Shown here piece after piece: positions 1 through 11,998 of a stretch of 44,930 nt of DNA. Positions within the stretch are counted from its first letter, which is position 1. Each line of letters starts with the position of its first letter. Made by a program: the position numbers and the translations under genes. The notes beneath the pieces were generated by a model. It was not told where the DNA came from and did not search any database. It saw only the letters and a program-made list of their open reading frames with translations. Source of the stretch: Byssochlamys sp. IMV 00236 (lineage: Eukaryota; Ascomycota; Eurotiomycetes; Eurotiales; Thermoascaceae); the NCBI GenBank assembly GCA_001931875.2, contig MSJH02000737.1, positions 1 through 44,930 of the forward strand, written 5' to 3'.

Positions 1-52
<52 letters not shown>
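1..52. repeat. poly(A) tract at window edge
   Basis: An uninterrupted run of 52 A begins the window, directly before an AACAG/AAACAG acceptor-like sequence. It may be intronic, since a similar 31-nt homopolymer lies inside an intron near 35.95 kb, or it may be an assembly edge. It hides the upstream exons of the first gene. Confidence 0.9.
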
Positions 53-53
<1 letters not shown>

Positions 54-61
54 AGAAACAG

Positions 62-1482
62 CAATTGTACCAAAACTACAACTTTAGTTTATTCTCCAAA
101 GTGCTGCAGGATTTTTTACCTAAAAAACAGCCCTTCATATCTCCAGTAGACAACTCTTTTCAGGAACCAGCATCGAAAGGAACAGATGTACTGGCACAGA
201 ACTTATTCCCCATGATAGAGGCTACCAGAAAACTAGATAGCAATACCTTGTTTGTGGATCATCAGGATCAAATGTCAAATGACACAGGATGTCTATTTGA
301 TCAAAATTTTATTCAATGCGTTGAAAAGTATATAGAACAGCCATATACTAGTACCGCTGAAAGATTGAACAGTGTACTACATAAGCATTGTGGTCTGCAA
401 TCTCAGCTGAACTCACTAGCCATTGTCTATCTGATGCTTGAAAATGATCTAATGCATTCATTCTGTGAGACAATATTTACGCAGATGGACAAGAATGAGT
501 ATTGGTTCGACCAGCGTATATTAAATGGTGTTTTTGTTGAAGCATGCAAATCAAGTGGGTATGATGAGACGGTATATATTGAAACAAGAAAGATAAAAGC
601 ATCCAGCGAAATCAATACGATGGCATCCATGCTTGAATTAATCGATTTTAAAATACAAGTAAAAAAACTAAAAAACCAAACATTTAAAAAAAAAACTTAT
701 ACTTTCTTAGATATCATGGCCATTAAACAACTTTATCCTTAAAGACAGTTTAGTTCAATACTCTAAAGTTACGCAATTCCTGTTTCGAATAAGGCGTGCA
801 AAGTATGTACTTGAAAAGAAAATGTTCTTCAAAGGTGAAGCTAAGAACGACAAAAACGATGTGAATGCAAAGCTACTTTATGCTCTTCGGATGAAGATGC
901 TCTGGTTTGTAAATACCTTTTGGCATTATATCACGACAACAGTAAGATACTCGACACTGTTAAGAACTGAATTAACATATGAAATGTAGGTTCTTTATGT
1001 CGAGACGATAGCACTCTACAACAGCCTCTCTAGCTCGACAGATGCAGATGAAATAACAACCTTTCACTCTACATACATGGATCGTATTGTTAAGAGATGC
1101 ATGCTAGATGATAAGGTACTATTCTTTTTTTTAAAAAAAAATCACATATATCTCACATTTTTTGCAACAGTCAATAGCTATCAAAAGAGCAGCTACTAAA
1201 GTATTTAACCTGACAGAGAACCTGTCAGACCTATTTTTCAGATACGCCCAATTAGAACAGCCAAACAGAAGAACGAGTAGAGAAGATACCCAGGATAGTC
1301 TCAGGTTCAGAATTTATACTTTGGAGAAAGAGTTCAATCACACCTATGAATCTGTAATTGTTGACCTGAAGACGTTAAGTAAGGAAGAAGGAATGTCGTG
1401 GTGTAAGTTTTCAATATAGTAAAACAAACCATAACTAACTTGAAGAATAGGTGAAACACTGTCAGCTTCTCTGAATGCTTAA
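62..1482 (+). CDS. gamma-tubulin complex component 5-like, C-terminal part (partial)
   Basis: This is the C-terminal ~405 residues of a Spc97/Spc98-family protein, a component of the gamma-tubulin ring complex that nucleates microtubules. My exons are ~62-658, 711-941, 990-1115, 1171-1402 and 1451-1482; the frame is kept across all four introns. The first exon is open to the window edge and starts after an acceptor-like AAACAG. Family hallmarks are the LMLENDLMHSF...MDKNEYWFDQRILNGVF block, ISWPLNNFI, FLFRIRRAKYVLEK, and a stretch like human GCP5 'RVKLMHFVNSLHNYI' (here RMKMLWFVNTFWHYI). The protein ends ETLSASLNA. The alpha-helical C-terminal GRIP2 half contacts gamma-tubulin. GCP5 fits better than GCP4 or GCP6 from remembered motifs only. 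The N-terminal GRIP1 half lies outside the window. The gene converges on the transporter gene, 255 bp away. Confidence 0.8.
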
Positions 1483-1737
1483 AAAGTATGGCCGCTTATA
1501 TTCTATGTAAATAACACACTTGTCAAAAAAAAACCATGATAAACTCTTTTAAAATAAAAAAATAGTTTTCCATGTCTCTTATTGTCAAAGATATAACAAT
1601 ACCAGCATACTTTTCTTCTTTTAACATCTACTTCATTGACACCATTACTCTTACAACATCATTTCAAATATATCTTTAAGTAAAAAATTTATAAAAATAC
1701 AGTAATAACATATTAAAAATAAAAGAATAATAAATAT

Positions 1738-3445
1738 TTACACCTTGTTTTCATCAGATACTCCTTTCTTCTCATTATTGATTGCTAATTCTGGAGGAAC
1801 GTCGCCTGCGCCGTCTTCAAAGATAGCATCAATTTCTTCCAGACTCTTTCCTTTGGTTTCAACAAACCACATGTATACTACGAATAAAGCAACAACATTC
1901 CATGCAGCGTAAAAGATGTAAGTAGCCCATCCGATGCGGTCTAAAAGTGGAGGTGTCCATAAACCAACAGCAAAGTTGCTCAACTATAAACATAAAATGA
2001 GTAAAGTTTACAAGTAGTGTGAAAATTCAAACTTACCCAATTAGATGATACGGCAAGAGACATACCCTTAGCTCTTGTACGGAATGGGAAAATTTCTGCG
2101 GGATCTATAGACAATATGAGTCATTTGTCAGTTGTAGTGCTTACTACTTACATAACCAGTCTACACAAGCCCAAGTAATGCCAAATGTACCGACGTAGAT
2201 CATTGTGAAGACAATAACAAGGATAGCAGATGTCATACCAAGGTCTATCTTGTTGAATACAGCCATAAGAACCAACCAGATGATCATAAAGAAGCTACCA
2301 GACATAAACAAAGGCCTTCTTCCTACTTTATCAACAAGAACTGCTGCAATCAGAGCACCACAAAAGTAAACAAGAGCAGTAAATCCAGCAAATAGAATTG
2401 TCTTGTTGCCTGGACCAAGTACGGCTTCATACATTTTGGGAGCATAGTACTTAATATACCATGTTAGTGATATGTTTGAATTAAATGTAAAAAAAGAACT
2501 TACTGTGACAATATTAATACCAGATAGTTGACCTAAGGCTTGCACAGCAATAGCAATGAAAGATCGTCTTGTGTATAATGTAAACATTTCGCCCCAAGTG
2601 GGTTCTCCAAGCTTTGCTTCCAGCTCTAATGTAGTTTTGATCTCTTCATATTCTTGTAGTACTTGAGGGTTGTCAGCAGGCTTTCCATACATATCAGAAA
2701 GTGTTTCTAAAGCGAGATCATCCTTTTGCTTGGATAACAAGTATCTTGGTGACTCTGGAAGAGCAAGTGTTCCCACAGCTAAAATAAGGGCAAATACAAC
2801 TTGCAACAAGAGTGGGCCTCTGAATGACCAATCTGATTCAACAAAACTGAATCCGTAATCAATAAACTCCGAGGCCATATAACCAAACATGTTGATACTC
2901 ATACCCAAGACAGTGACTTTACCACGCTATAGAAAGAGGGGAGTGGTTAATATAAGTGCTCATGTTCACTGACTATGACATACGTTGTGAGCACGACTCA
3001 ATTCTGCAGTGTATACAGGAAGGACAGTACTCAAGAAGCCGATACCAAAACCGGCAATCAGTCTACCAAGTAAGATACCAGCCAAGTTACTTGATCCTGT
3101 TTGAACTGATCCACCAACAATAAAGATAGCAGCACCAATTAAGATTGTCCAACGACGGCCAAAGCGATCCATGAACCAACTTGTTGGATAAGAGGTGAAC
3201 CAGGCACCAAGTTCGAAAATTGCAATGATCAAACCTTGTAGTGTCGAACTAGGATGTCCAAATAGTTCGAGCCATCGATTATTGACCAAAATACCGGACA
3301 TGACTCCTTGATCATCTATAAAGCATTTGAGAAAAAAAACAAGGATATCTAAACAGACAGACTACTTACAACCAAAGAGGAACTGTCCTAATGATGCAAA
3401 GCATGCTACAGAATAAAGCAATGCACTACCCTTGAGTAATTTCAT
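1738..3445 (-). CDS. MFS sugar/H+ symporter
   Basis: A sugar porter of about 480 residues in the plasma membrane, taking up hexoses or related sugars. Six exons on the complement: 3445-3370, 3315-2984, 2926-2504, 2449-2152, 2104-2037, 1983-1738. All five introns are GT-AG and frame-preserving. Diagnostic motifs in order: GYDQGVMSG after TM1, DRFGRRW in the TM2-3 loop, a GIGFLSTVLPVYTAE-type TM5 segment, RGKVTVLG, PESPRYLL in the cytoplasmic loop, QLSGIN in TM7, DKVGRRPLF, PAEIFPFRTRAKG, and VETKGKSLEEID after TM12. The start is the ATG opening MKLLKGSALLYSVACFASLG; the preceding sequence has no sugar-porter features. It is a little short for the family because both termini are short. It is divergent from the polyol dehydrogenase gene, which suggests, but does not show, joint carbon-source control. 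Substrate cannot be told. Confidence 0.92.
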
Positions 3446-4916
3446 TTTTTGAAATTGAAATTGAAAAAGTGTCAAATTAATTGTTATTTATATATTGTTT
3501 TGGTAACTGCAGACTGCATGACCTGTTTTATGACGCTATTAACTTTCATTCTGAAGAAGTATAAAGTTTATTGTTACACTAGATCTGGGGTAACCTGTAG
3601 GCGCAGCCCAATCGGACAATTTGATTTCTTAAAATAGTATAGGATAATATATGCATGATTGTCTCTTTCATTTGGATAAATGTTCACAATGGACTTCTTT
3701 TTTTAAAGAGTAACTATAGTAAATAAATGGTTTACTTGTATAAAATGTTGTATCAAAATAAAACAGGTTAAAGAGTACACAAGTCATACATGAATCATAG
3801 CTGTGTTTACCCTTATTTCTGGACATTTATGTCTTACCGCGGGGATAATTAAAGTTGGATTTATTTCGTTGGCTGTGGGAATGCTGAATAGTGATTTTCC
3901 CGCCCCATTACAAGATGAAATAAGAGAGTATATTTTTGTATTAAAGTGTGGATTTTATACAAGAGAGTATGCATTCATAAAATATACAAGTAGATTCAAA
4001 GATCTATGTGACATAAAGATATGAAAATGTGGAGTAGATCTGATAACAAACAGCAAAAGTGAGCAAACTTGTGTAATGAATTGATTCTCAGATCCTTGTA
4101 AAAGTCAAAGATATTCTCTTTGGCAAATAAATGAAAAAACTGGTATATGCAAGGTAAACCATTTACCGCGCATTAGTTAACTTGTTTTGTACTAATGTAA
4201 CATTGATAAAAATAGAGGAACTCGTCCCCCAAAAAAAAAAGGAGACCCTGAGAAGCCTAGAAAAAATTGAACTTGATACATGGGATAACTGCTTTACTGT
4301 TTTAACTAAGCGTACCTATGTAAAACCAAACTAGCATGCATACACTCTTTGATGATGTATGTATTCATTATTTGCTGAGCTCAGTTTATAAGTAGATTCA
4401 TTTGGACCATACAATTTCTTCTAACAAGATCTCAGGGTGAAAATGATTCACTTTTAAAGTAACCAGACCAATTAGTAAAAAAAAAGCCAATCTTTGTGAA
4501 ATGATACATTTATTTGTGTGCTCATAATTATCCGCTTCATTGATTTTATTAGTGAATAATCAACCCTTTTTGCTATTGAAATGTGATATTTACTTTATCG
4601 GCTTCGTTTTGATATTTGAAAGCTATGAAAGATGTGGTTTAGGATACTTGAAAAATACACAAATTAGGAAAAGGCTCCCAGGAGAATTTGTCCTTTTGAG
4701 CTAAACGAATATTCCAAACTCAGCTGCAGCTTGCCTTTTTTATTATGTCCAATCGGATTTTTAGCATAATGATGTTAACCTGATAAGACCCATCTCGTCA
4801 CTGTCTACGCTTACTACACGTACAGTCTATAAAGTAGTCTCTTTTTTTTTTCTTTCTTTTTTCTTTCTTTTTCTTGCTCCTACTCTATCAAGTCAATCTA
4901 CAACAAATATAACAAA
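3446..4916. other. divergent intergenic region, transporter/dehydrogenase
   Basis: About 1.47 kb, AT-rich, with no convincing exon on either strand. It must hold both divergent promoters. A CCAAT-type motif (GCCCAATCGG) lies near 3607-3616. A WGATAR-type site (TGATAAG) lies near 4781, upstream of the dehydrogenase. Confidence 0.6.
4828..4834 (+). promoter_or_regulatory. TATA box and CT-rich tract of dehydrogenase gene
   Basis: TATAAAG lies about 85 bp before the ATG and is followed by a T/C-rich tract (4840-4877), typical of fungal promoters around the transcription start. Assigned by position and motif only. Confidence 0.45.
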
Positions 4917-5994
4917 ATGTCTACCTCAGTGAAAGAAATGACCGTTGCCAGCTGGGAAAAAGTTGGCTCTATTGAATTAGTCACAAAGAAATTACCAGAA
5001 TTAAAGCCGGGTGAGCTTTTGGTTAAAGTTGCTGCTTCTGGAATTTGCGGTAAGTCACCTATTACTGATATACATCATGATACTAACAAAGTCTATAGGT
5101 ACGGACTTACACATCTGTAAGGGCGAAACACCACAAGCTACTCAAAAGGTCGTGGTTGGACATGAATTCTGTGGATACGTCGAGAAACTGCACCCCGAGA
5201 CTAAAGCTCTTGTCAAAGAAGGTGATTTGGTTGCTATTGACCCCAACATTCCCTGTAACCAATGTGGATTCTGTCGTAACAAGAAATATCATCTTTGTAC
5301 AGACCTCTTTTGTATTGGCGTCACTGTTGATGGTGGTATGTCACAATATGTTGCAATTCCAGCACGTGCTGCTGTCAAAGTTCCTTCCCATGTCCCTCCA
5401 GAAGTCGCCTGTTTATCCGAACCTCTCTCATGCGTTGTTCATGCTGTTGATAAAGGTAATATCAAAACCGGTGACTCTGTACTCGTTATTGGTGCTGGTC
5501 CTATTGGTTTGATGGTAACTGCTCTTGCTAATGCCAGTGGAGGAAAAGTGTCCGTGATTGAGCCTACGGAGCTTAGACGCCAAAAGGCAAAGGAGATCTT
5601 TGGTGCTTCTGAAGTGTATGCCCCCGGCGTCTTGGGTCCCGTTAACGGTGCTCTTGGTGAAGGATACGATGTTGTGTTCGAATGTGCTGGTCGACCCAAC
5701 ACCTGCGATGATGCTGTAAAATTCGCCAAAGCTGGAGGCACTGTCGTTTGGGTCGGTGTTGCAAAAGTAGAAGACCGCGTATCTGTGTCTCCCTATGATA
5801 TTTACAGAAGAGAACTGACCATCACCTCAACTTTTACAAACCCATATGGAATTGATCGTGCAGTAAAGATTCTCGCAGAGGGTAGAATAGATTGGAGTGC
5901 ACTTGTTTCCCATACCTTTAGCTTGAATGAATTTGACAAGGCTTGGGAGGTGTTTACCGCTGGTACAGGCTTGAAAGTGGTGGTTAAGCCCTAA
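4917..5994 (+). CDS. zinc-dependent polyol/alcohol dehydrogenase (MDR family)
   Basis: A 342-residue medium-chain dehydrogenase that oxidises a secondary alcohol with NAD(P). The fold and motifs match sorbitol/D-arabinitol/threonine dehydrogenases. Exons 4917-5049 and 5099-5994; the 49-nt intron carries a perfect TACTAAC branch site at 5081-5087. Catalytic-zinc ligands are the C of SGICGTDLH and GHE of VVGHEFCGY; the structural zinc is bound by the CNQCGFCRNKKYHLC cluster. The Rossmann dinucleotide site is VLVIGAGPIGLM. A glutamate (IEPTELRR) follows the second strand where NAD-specific enzymes carry an acid, which favours NAD over NADP. ATG 4917 lies just after the CT-rich tract. The gene converges on the kinase gene, 249 bp away. 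The exact substrate is not recognisable; D-arabinitol or sorbitol is my best guess. Confidence 0.9.
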
Positions 5995-6243
5995 GTCAAT
6001 ATCCTCCCTCTTTTTTTCTTTACTATTATGTATATATAATAAATGACACACATGATACATCACCTTTCTTTATGTAGTGTTTTGGGCGTACAACCCTTAA
6101 GGATGAAACTTTATTTTATTCCTGAATAAAACATCTATCGAGACCAGTTTTATAACAAAATAGCTGCTTTTTTTTTGCAAATGAAAACCGGCCAGCAGCT
6201 TTCCTGAGTTTTTTATGGATGTCGGTAAAAGAGATGAGCCAAG

Positions 6244-8260
6244 TTAAGCGGCTTTAGGGTTTTTTCTTCTAGCGAGTAATGTTGATTTATCCATGTTTAG
6301 GTCAATGAAACTGCTGTGTTGTTTTGGTTTTGGTTTCTTCGCCTTTTTTATTGACTCTTCATGACCCAGTGCCTCTAATTTCATTTGCAGCTCTCTTAAC
6401 TGTTTATCTGTTACTATTTTCCCTTCGCTTGCTGAAGTCTGTAGGGAAGATGTCTCATCGGTATCTTCTTCTGTTGATGTATCGTCGTTTTCCTCACCTT
6501 GTGCATTTACAGCATTTCTAAACAACACACGTTGATCGTCCTGAGGCTTTGTCTTCAAGTGATTACGTCTTGCTTTTTCTTCGGCCATACGATGCACAGT
6601 ATAAGAGATATCAAACATTTCCTTCATAGATGCAACTCCTGAATACAAATCTCTACGGGGGGTTACGGTTCCAGAAGCAATGACTGAAGGAGCACGGGAG
6701 TTGGCGCGTGAGTTGGCACGAGAGTTTACGACGGATGACGCACCAGATGAAGGAGTAGCCTCCTCTAGTTCCTGTTGATCTCTATTGCGTTCCAAGATCA
6801 TGCGTTTAAAAGCTTCGGCTTCAGTTTCGTGAGGATTTTTCATACGGTTAAGTGCTTCTTCAAGTATTGAAGCCTTGGGGGTTGAAGATATGTCAGGCAA
6901 ATGGTCATCAGCAACTGCACCATTTTCTTTTGCTTGTTCTAATTTCTAAATGATTGGTTAAAAATCCAATACAGCCGAGTGATATATTAGGCAATATCGC
7001 TTACTTGTTTTTTCATCCAAGGATGTTCTAGAAATTGCCCGATACTATAACGTTTCTTTGGATCGACGCATAATAAATTTTCTATCAAGTCTTTGGCTTC
7101 AGTCGAGATATTATCCCACCATGGGCTTAAGAAAGTATAACGGCCTTTAGCTACCTTTTCGGTCAGGACGCTAATACTCTCATCATAGAAGGGAGGGAAG
7201 CCGCAAAGCAAAGTATAGAGAACACAACCAAGTGCCCACATATCGACAGATCGGGAATACCGCTGATCATTTACAATCTCTGGAGCTGTATATCCTACAG
7301 TACCACAAGGTGTTCTAGTTTGTTCATCCCATATCACTTTGGATAAACCAAAATCAGCAATCTTCACTTGACCAATTCCACCGCCACCTAATCCTTCTAC
7401 AAATTTCCCTTCATCTTCTTTGGGTTCGTCAAATTCGTTGGGTGGTAGTGGGGTGTCACGTTCCATAAATTCAATTGGTGTAAATAGCAAGTTTTCGGGT
7501 TTAATATCTCTATAAATGATCTTTAGTGTTTCCGTATACGGATTTAATGAAACCTTATATACCTGTGAACAACCCCTTTCTCCTCATGCAAGTATCGAAT
7601 TCCATCTGCAACTTGTTTAATGCAGTGACGGGCAAGATCTTCACTTAAATAAGTGAGACGGACAATTTGATGAAATAATTCCCCACCCTCGCATAGTTCC
7701 AGTACAAGAAAGAAATGCTATCGGTGTATTTGGATTAGTGCAACTGAAGAATAAACGGCCCTCTTTTCCATCTTTCATGTAACATTTACTTCTTTGGTTT
7801 CCATAAAGTCTAATAGTTTAACAATCGATGGATGATCTAAAGTTCTCATTATTTGTGCTTCTTTTAAAACACTTGCTTTCTAAGAAAAAAAAAAAGAGAT
7901 AAGTTTTTTATTGTTTACTTTGCAAATCACACACCTGTTGATTATTTATCTCTGCCTTCTTGACAATTTTGATAGCCACTTTTTCGTTGGTTTTTAAGTT
8001 TATAGCCTCATATACTTTGGAGAATGCACCACTAGAGAAATACATTTTTGTGTAGTTAGCATAAGCCTAATACTGTGTATATATTTGTTGTCCTACTCTC
8101 CAAGCTTTGCTGTCAACTGATAGGCACCAAGCTCTGGGTAACTTGGCATGGTATTTTTGGCTTTTTTCTCCTCCTCTACGATTTTAGCAGCTGCTTCATA
8201 TTTCTGGCCTCCCAAATAGGAGCTTTTAATGAAATTCTTTATCTGACTGAAAACTGCCAT
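6244..8260 (-). CDS. CAMK-family protein kinase, Rck2/Srk1 type
   Basis: A 570-residue serine/threonine kinase like the fungal MAPK-activated kinases (S. cerevisiae Rck1/Rck2, S. pombe Srk1), which act downstream of the stress MAPK. Six exons: 8260-8097, 8031-7935, 7879-7790, 7717-7563, 7509-7005, 6945-6244. Landmarks: glycine loop LGDGAFSKVY near residue 55, ATP lysine K76 in VAIKIVKK, alpha-C glutamate E94, catalytic HRDIKPEN (D170), DFG at 221-223, and activation loop TRTPCGTVGYTAPE. The insert between HRD and DFG (PIEFMERD...EDEG...GGGGIG) is characteristic of this subfamily. The ~230-residue tail after PWMKKQ is low-complexity, with a SRANSRANSRA repeat and an acidic patch. The start is the ATG of MAVFSQIKNF, whose exon leads in frame into the glycine loop. 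Regulation by a p38-type MAPK is inferred from the family. Confidence 0.92.
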
Positions 8261-9666
8261 TTATTCCGAAAACTAGAGAAAAAAAAAGAAAACAAAAAAA
8301 GAAAGCTCCACAATCTGCAATGGTTTTAAGTTGCCAAATAAAGTTGAATGACCGACTCAATAATTTCTATGTGTTGTTTTCAGAATTTAATATCGTATTG
8401 GACTGGCAGGAATCTATTAGATATCAAGTGATGATGATCCAATGTTTGCAGCAGGTAAATTATTTAATTAATAAAGAAAGAGAGAGAGAGAGAGAGCAAC
8501 TTATGCCAAATGATGTACACTTTATTCAAAAATGTGACCTCTTTATTAATGCTGTAATATCGTTGATCCTCATTAAGGTTAGGACAAACTATCAATCATA
8601 AACGTGACTCATTCGATGAGGGGGGTTTGTAGTCATGCAAAACTATTAAAACTTTCCCTTTTCTATTTTTAACAAGGTATGATGATAGCATTCATGCTTT
8701 CGGACCTCAGCAGGTCTCAGCAGATGTCAGCAGATTCTAAATTTTATCAGTAATTTGAACATCAAGACACGCTCTTTTTCCCTTGAAGTGATATCGCATT
8801 GTGTCAAAATAAGTTGTGCGATGTGTTCAATGTGAACAAGCATACATCTTTAATACGCATTCTACGAACTAAAGAACACGAACATTCACGTGATTCAAGT
8901 TACATCAAAGTGAAACTATATGCCCTGCCTCAAAACCAAGACAAAACAATATTGCGCGAGTTGATGTTTGAGAAGAGCATAAACACATCAATTATTGCGA
9001 AGCAGTCGGAAACTTATGCTCATATGGTGTATGTATGTGGTCACACGGTACCAAAAGGATCCTTACAGCAACCTGAATACCGAAAAAAAAAAAAAAAATG
9101 TGTGATTTCAATAGGAAAAACAGGGTCAGGATCCAAAGGCTTATTGTCTGGGACCGTAAATAGGAAAAACCACAAATGTTATTTTTAAGAATTGATCGTT
9201 CTTCTTGACAAGTCTACCTTTATGCGAACATAAAGCGAAACAAAAGCAATTGTCAAATCTATCACGGATTTAAGCGCAATCTTTGCTTCAAAGTCGAACT
9301 AAAGACAATTCAACACATTCCTACGATATTAATGTTTCACGAACTGTGGAAGAAAAGAAAAGTGTGTGCGTCTGACCCAGAGCTTGTATCAGGCACTTTG
9401 ACAAATCTGTACACTTAAATTCGCATAGTGAGTATGAATAGTGAGCACAAAAAGAACTATTTTTCCCTAAAGGCATCTCTTAATAAGTCGGATTAACAAA
9501 TACTGTTTTTAAGATGTCATCGAGAGGACGTAACGATGTATATTTAGAAGCAATAATAGCTTTCTATATTCCATAGTTGAAAAAGAAAGTTTGTTACCAG
9601 CACTTATCTCAAAGTCTTTGTATACTTTATTTTTATGAGGACATGAATTACTAAATTATAGGATGA
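8261..9666. other. intergenic region, kinase promoter and HEI10-like 3' flank
   Basis: About 1.4 kb. It contains a nine-unit (AG) microsatellite at 8479-8496 and an imperfect triple of TCAGCAG near 8707-8736. Open frames here start at non-ATG codons and look like no family I know. I see no supported gene. Confidence 0.55.
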
Positions 9667-11058
9667 TCATTCATGCTTTAGAGAACGATATTTATGATGT
9701 CTATGATAATGACGATGCCGGCTTTCATCTCCTGTTTTCCCATCTAACTCATTTGGCTGTACGAATCCACTGGCATTTCTTGTTGCATATCTACTGCTTC
9801 GAGTAGAATAAACTGATTTTATTGGAGAAGGTATCCTACTAATGCTTGCTCTTACAGAAGGTGATGGCCTTCTTGCAGATGCTGGCGCTGCAAGAGGTGC
9901 AGTAGGAGTAAATGTTGTAGGTGCATTTGTTCCAGCAATTGTAGGTCTATTACTATGACTTGTATATCCTGTTCTTTGTGCACCATAGGCTGCTCCCTAA
10001 TATTCAATTGAGTTAAAAATAGAAAAGTTAAGCATCCTTTACCATTCTAGTAGCCGATGATATAACTGACGAAGCGGTTGGAATAAGGTTATTCTGTTGC
10101 TGCTGCATATTTGGCTGAATAGTCTTCCGCTTGAGTTTCTCATACATATTCTAAGCTATATATAAGCCATTTGCTCTTTCTAATACATGGTTTATTACCT
10201 GTAGCTTTTGAAATTGTTTGGTCTTTTCCTCTAGCTGATTGTATAATTGCTGATATTTCCTTTTTTCCATTTCCTTTTCCTTAACCAATGCTATTGTATA
10301 TGTTACTAAAGTGTTCATGTATGCATATGTGCTAGAGTATTTCGTAACCTGTCTGTTTCTCTCTCTCGACTACAATAATAAATAAAAAGATTCGATCACC
10401 ATGTATTATGCTCCAATCGTTATTTTTACCTTTTAAAATATTATTAAAATCACGATTCATCATATTGTATTGCTCTCTTAATGAATTATACTTATCCTCT
10501 ATGTTGCTTTGCAGCATAGATTGAAAGCATAACTCTTGTGAAATTTGATATTCATAAAATGCTATTGCTCGACCACTAATATCCAAGATAACCTCTGGCT
10601 TCAATCCAGCTAATACAGACTATATAGGTGTAAGGGCCCATTATAAGAGTTTTGTAGTTATCTTTTTAGTTACTGATTTATACTGCTCACTTGGATTTAA
10701 TTGTGTCATTATGATATCTCCACTTGAAAGAATTGTTTGAATTTATGGTTTTCATCCTTTTTCATTTCCTACTTTTACTTACCTTTCCGTTAGACTTGTA
10801 TTACATGCAGGACAAACAAGTGCCTCCGTAAATTTTCTATTCGAACAATCCAAGCAAAAAATATCTATATACATATCAAGCTAAGAACTACAAACAATTA
10901 ATATAGTACAATATTGCCGTACGTGAACAAGAAGTAACGCATGTCTAAAGACATTATTATTCAGCTCTTTGGATTATTATTTTCATTTTTACTTGTGTTT
11001 CTATCGAAAGAGGTTTTCTGCATTGTATTATATTACAATGAATATCCGCTTCTGCCAT
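9667..11058 (-). CDS. HEI10: HEI10-like (CCNB1IP1) RING E3 ligase for meiotic crossovers
   Basis: A reconstructed 319-residue protein in nine exons: 11058-10993, 10944-10923, 10864-10783, 10722-10674, 10619-10430, 10369-10349 (21-nt microexon), 10290-10199, 10150-10043, 9996-9667. The frame is continuous throughout. The N-terminal atypical RING has C8, C13, C28, H30, C33, C36, C47 and C50, with TSCSHIFC and ALVCPACNTSL aligning to animal HEI10. The diagnostic linker SEQYKSSVLAGLKPEVILDI and the block SGRAIAFYEYQISQE match human 'GLRPEIVLDISSRALAFWTYQ'. A coiled coil follows (EKEMEKRKYQQLYNQLEEK...LQNMYEKLK), then a basic Ser/Pro-rich tail. In animals and plants HEI10 marks recombination sites and promotes class I crossovers on the synaptonemal complex. 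Its presence suggests such a pathway in zygospore meiosis. The small exons make exact borders the main uncertainty. Confidence 0.88.
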
Positions 11059-11920
11059 TTTTGCTTGTTTGAAAAGAGAAGATCAAAGGAAAGAAGAACA
11101 TAATTAGTTACAAAAACTATGTCAACTTCAATATAGTATCAAAATACAAAAGCAATATACTAACACATAACACCTCTATTGACAACAAATTCATGTATAT
11201 TATTTGCATATATCACAAATTCGATGCTTCATATTTGGGCTCAATCTTTATTGTTTTGATTGAAGTAAAAAAAAAGAGACAAAAGCTACTTAGAAAGAAC
11301 TAATATAGTCAAAGTATCTCATATTTTAAATAATAATATAGTGATCCCAACATGCTAAGTTTGAATGTATCAGATGCCATTTCAATGTGATTACAAGAAC
11401 TTACTCCGTACTGATGGTATTCTAAGAGGGTGTTTTTTTGGGAAGAAACGATATAAGTCGTATCGCTTTTATAAAAAGAGTTATGATTACGACTATCATC
11501 TGTAGGTGAACGCTTATTGAACTTACACTCTATCTACCGCAATCGCCAATGCTCTAATTATTAGTAGAGAATCTTTTGTCTAAATAATTTCAAGTATGAG
11601 TTCTGCTATACAAATAACCACTTGGGCATGGGGCTCAGATGCTACTTCTAAAAATACTAGTAGCTGGTTGCTCCATGAAAAGAAATAATCAACATTGCTA
11701 ACAATGTAGTTTCTTCCCAAGTCCTAATTTCAAGAAAGACATGTAAAAGATTATCTTTCAAAGCTGCCGACAAATGTGCGTGCCTCGTAATTCGAGTAAT
11801 GCAACCATTGACAGCCAATAAGAATGCATTAAAAGCAATAGAGTGTAGCTACGGGTGTTTTTAGGATCACGTGAAAAAAGTGGAATGAGTTGAGTTCCAC
11901 TTTCTGTGGAAAGTGTGAAG
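11059..11920. other. intergenic region upstream of tRNA-Gln
   Basis: About 0.86 kb, AT-rich. A 30-codon ATG ORF (11596-11688, +) has unremarkable composition and no support. No other RNA gene was seen. Confidence 0.5.
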
Positions 11921-11993
11921 GGTCTCGTGATGTAATTGGTTAGCATATAAGACTCTGAATCTTATCATCCGAGTTCGAGTCTCGGCGAGACCT
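11921..11993 (+). tRNA. tRNA-Gln (anticodon CUG)
   Basis: A complete 73-nt cloverleaf without intron. The acceptor GGTCTCG (11921-11927) pairs with CGAGACC (11986-11992), and the discriminator is T. The D arm contains AATTGGTTAGCAT. Anticodon stem TAAGA/TCTTA encloses loop CTCTGAA, which gives anticodon CTG for glutamine codon CAG. T arm CCGAG-TTCGAGT-CTCGG. The internal A and B boxes for Pol III are intact. A T discriminator is also found in yeast glutamine tRNAs. Confidence 0.95.
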
Positions 11994-11998
11994 TTTTT
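11993..11998 (+). terminator. Pol III terminator of tRNA-Gln
   Basis: A run of six T on the coding strand begins at the discriminator base, the standard RNA polymerase III stop. Confidence 0.85.

Noticed and set aside
1..52. Poly(A) as tail of a retroposed copy
   Set aside because: The following gene has introns and no target duplication is visible; the run is at the window edge.
8799..9188. 129-codon open frame (+) in the kinase/HEI10-like gap
   Set aside because: Begins at TTG, contains a poly-Lys run from an A-tract and a low-information end; no family motif or splice context.
11596..11688. 30-codon ATG ORF upstream of the tRNA
   Set aside because: Too short, with no supporting splice or promoter signal.
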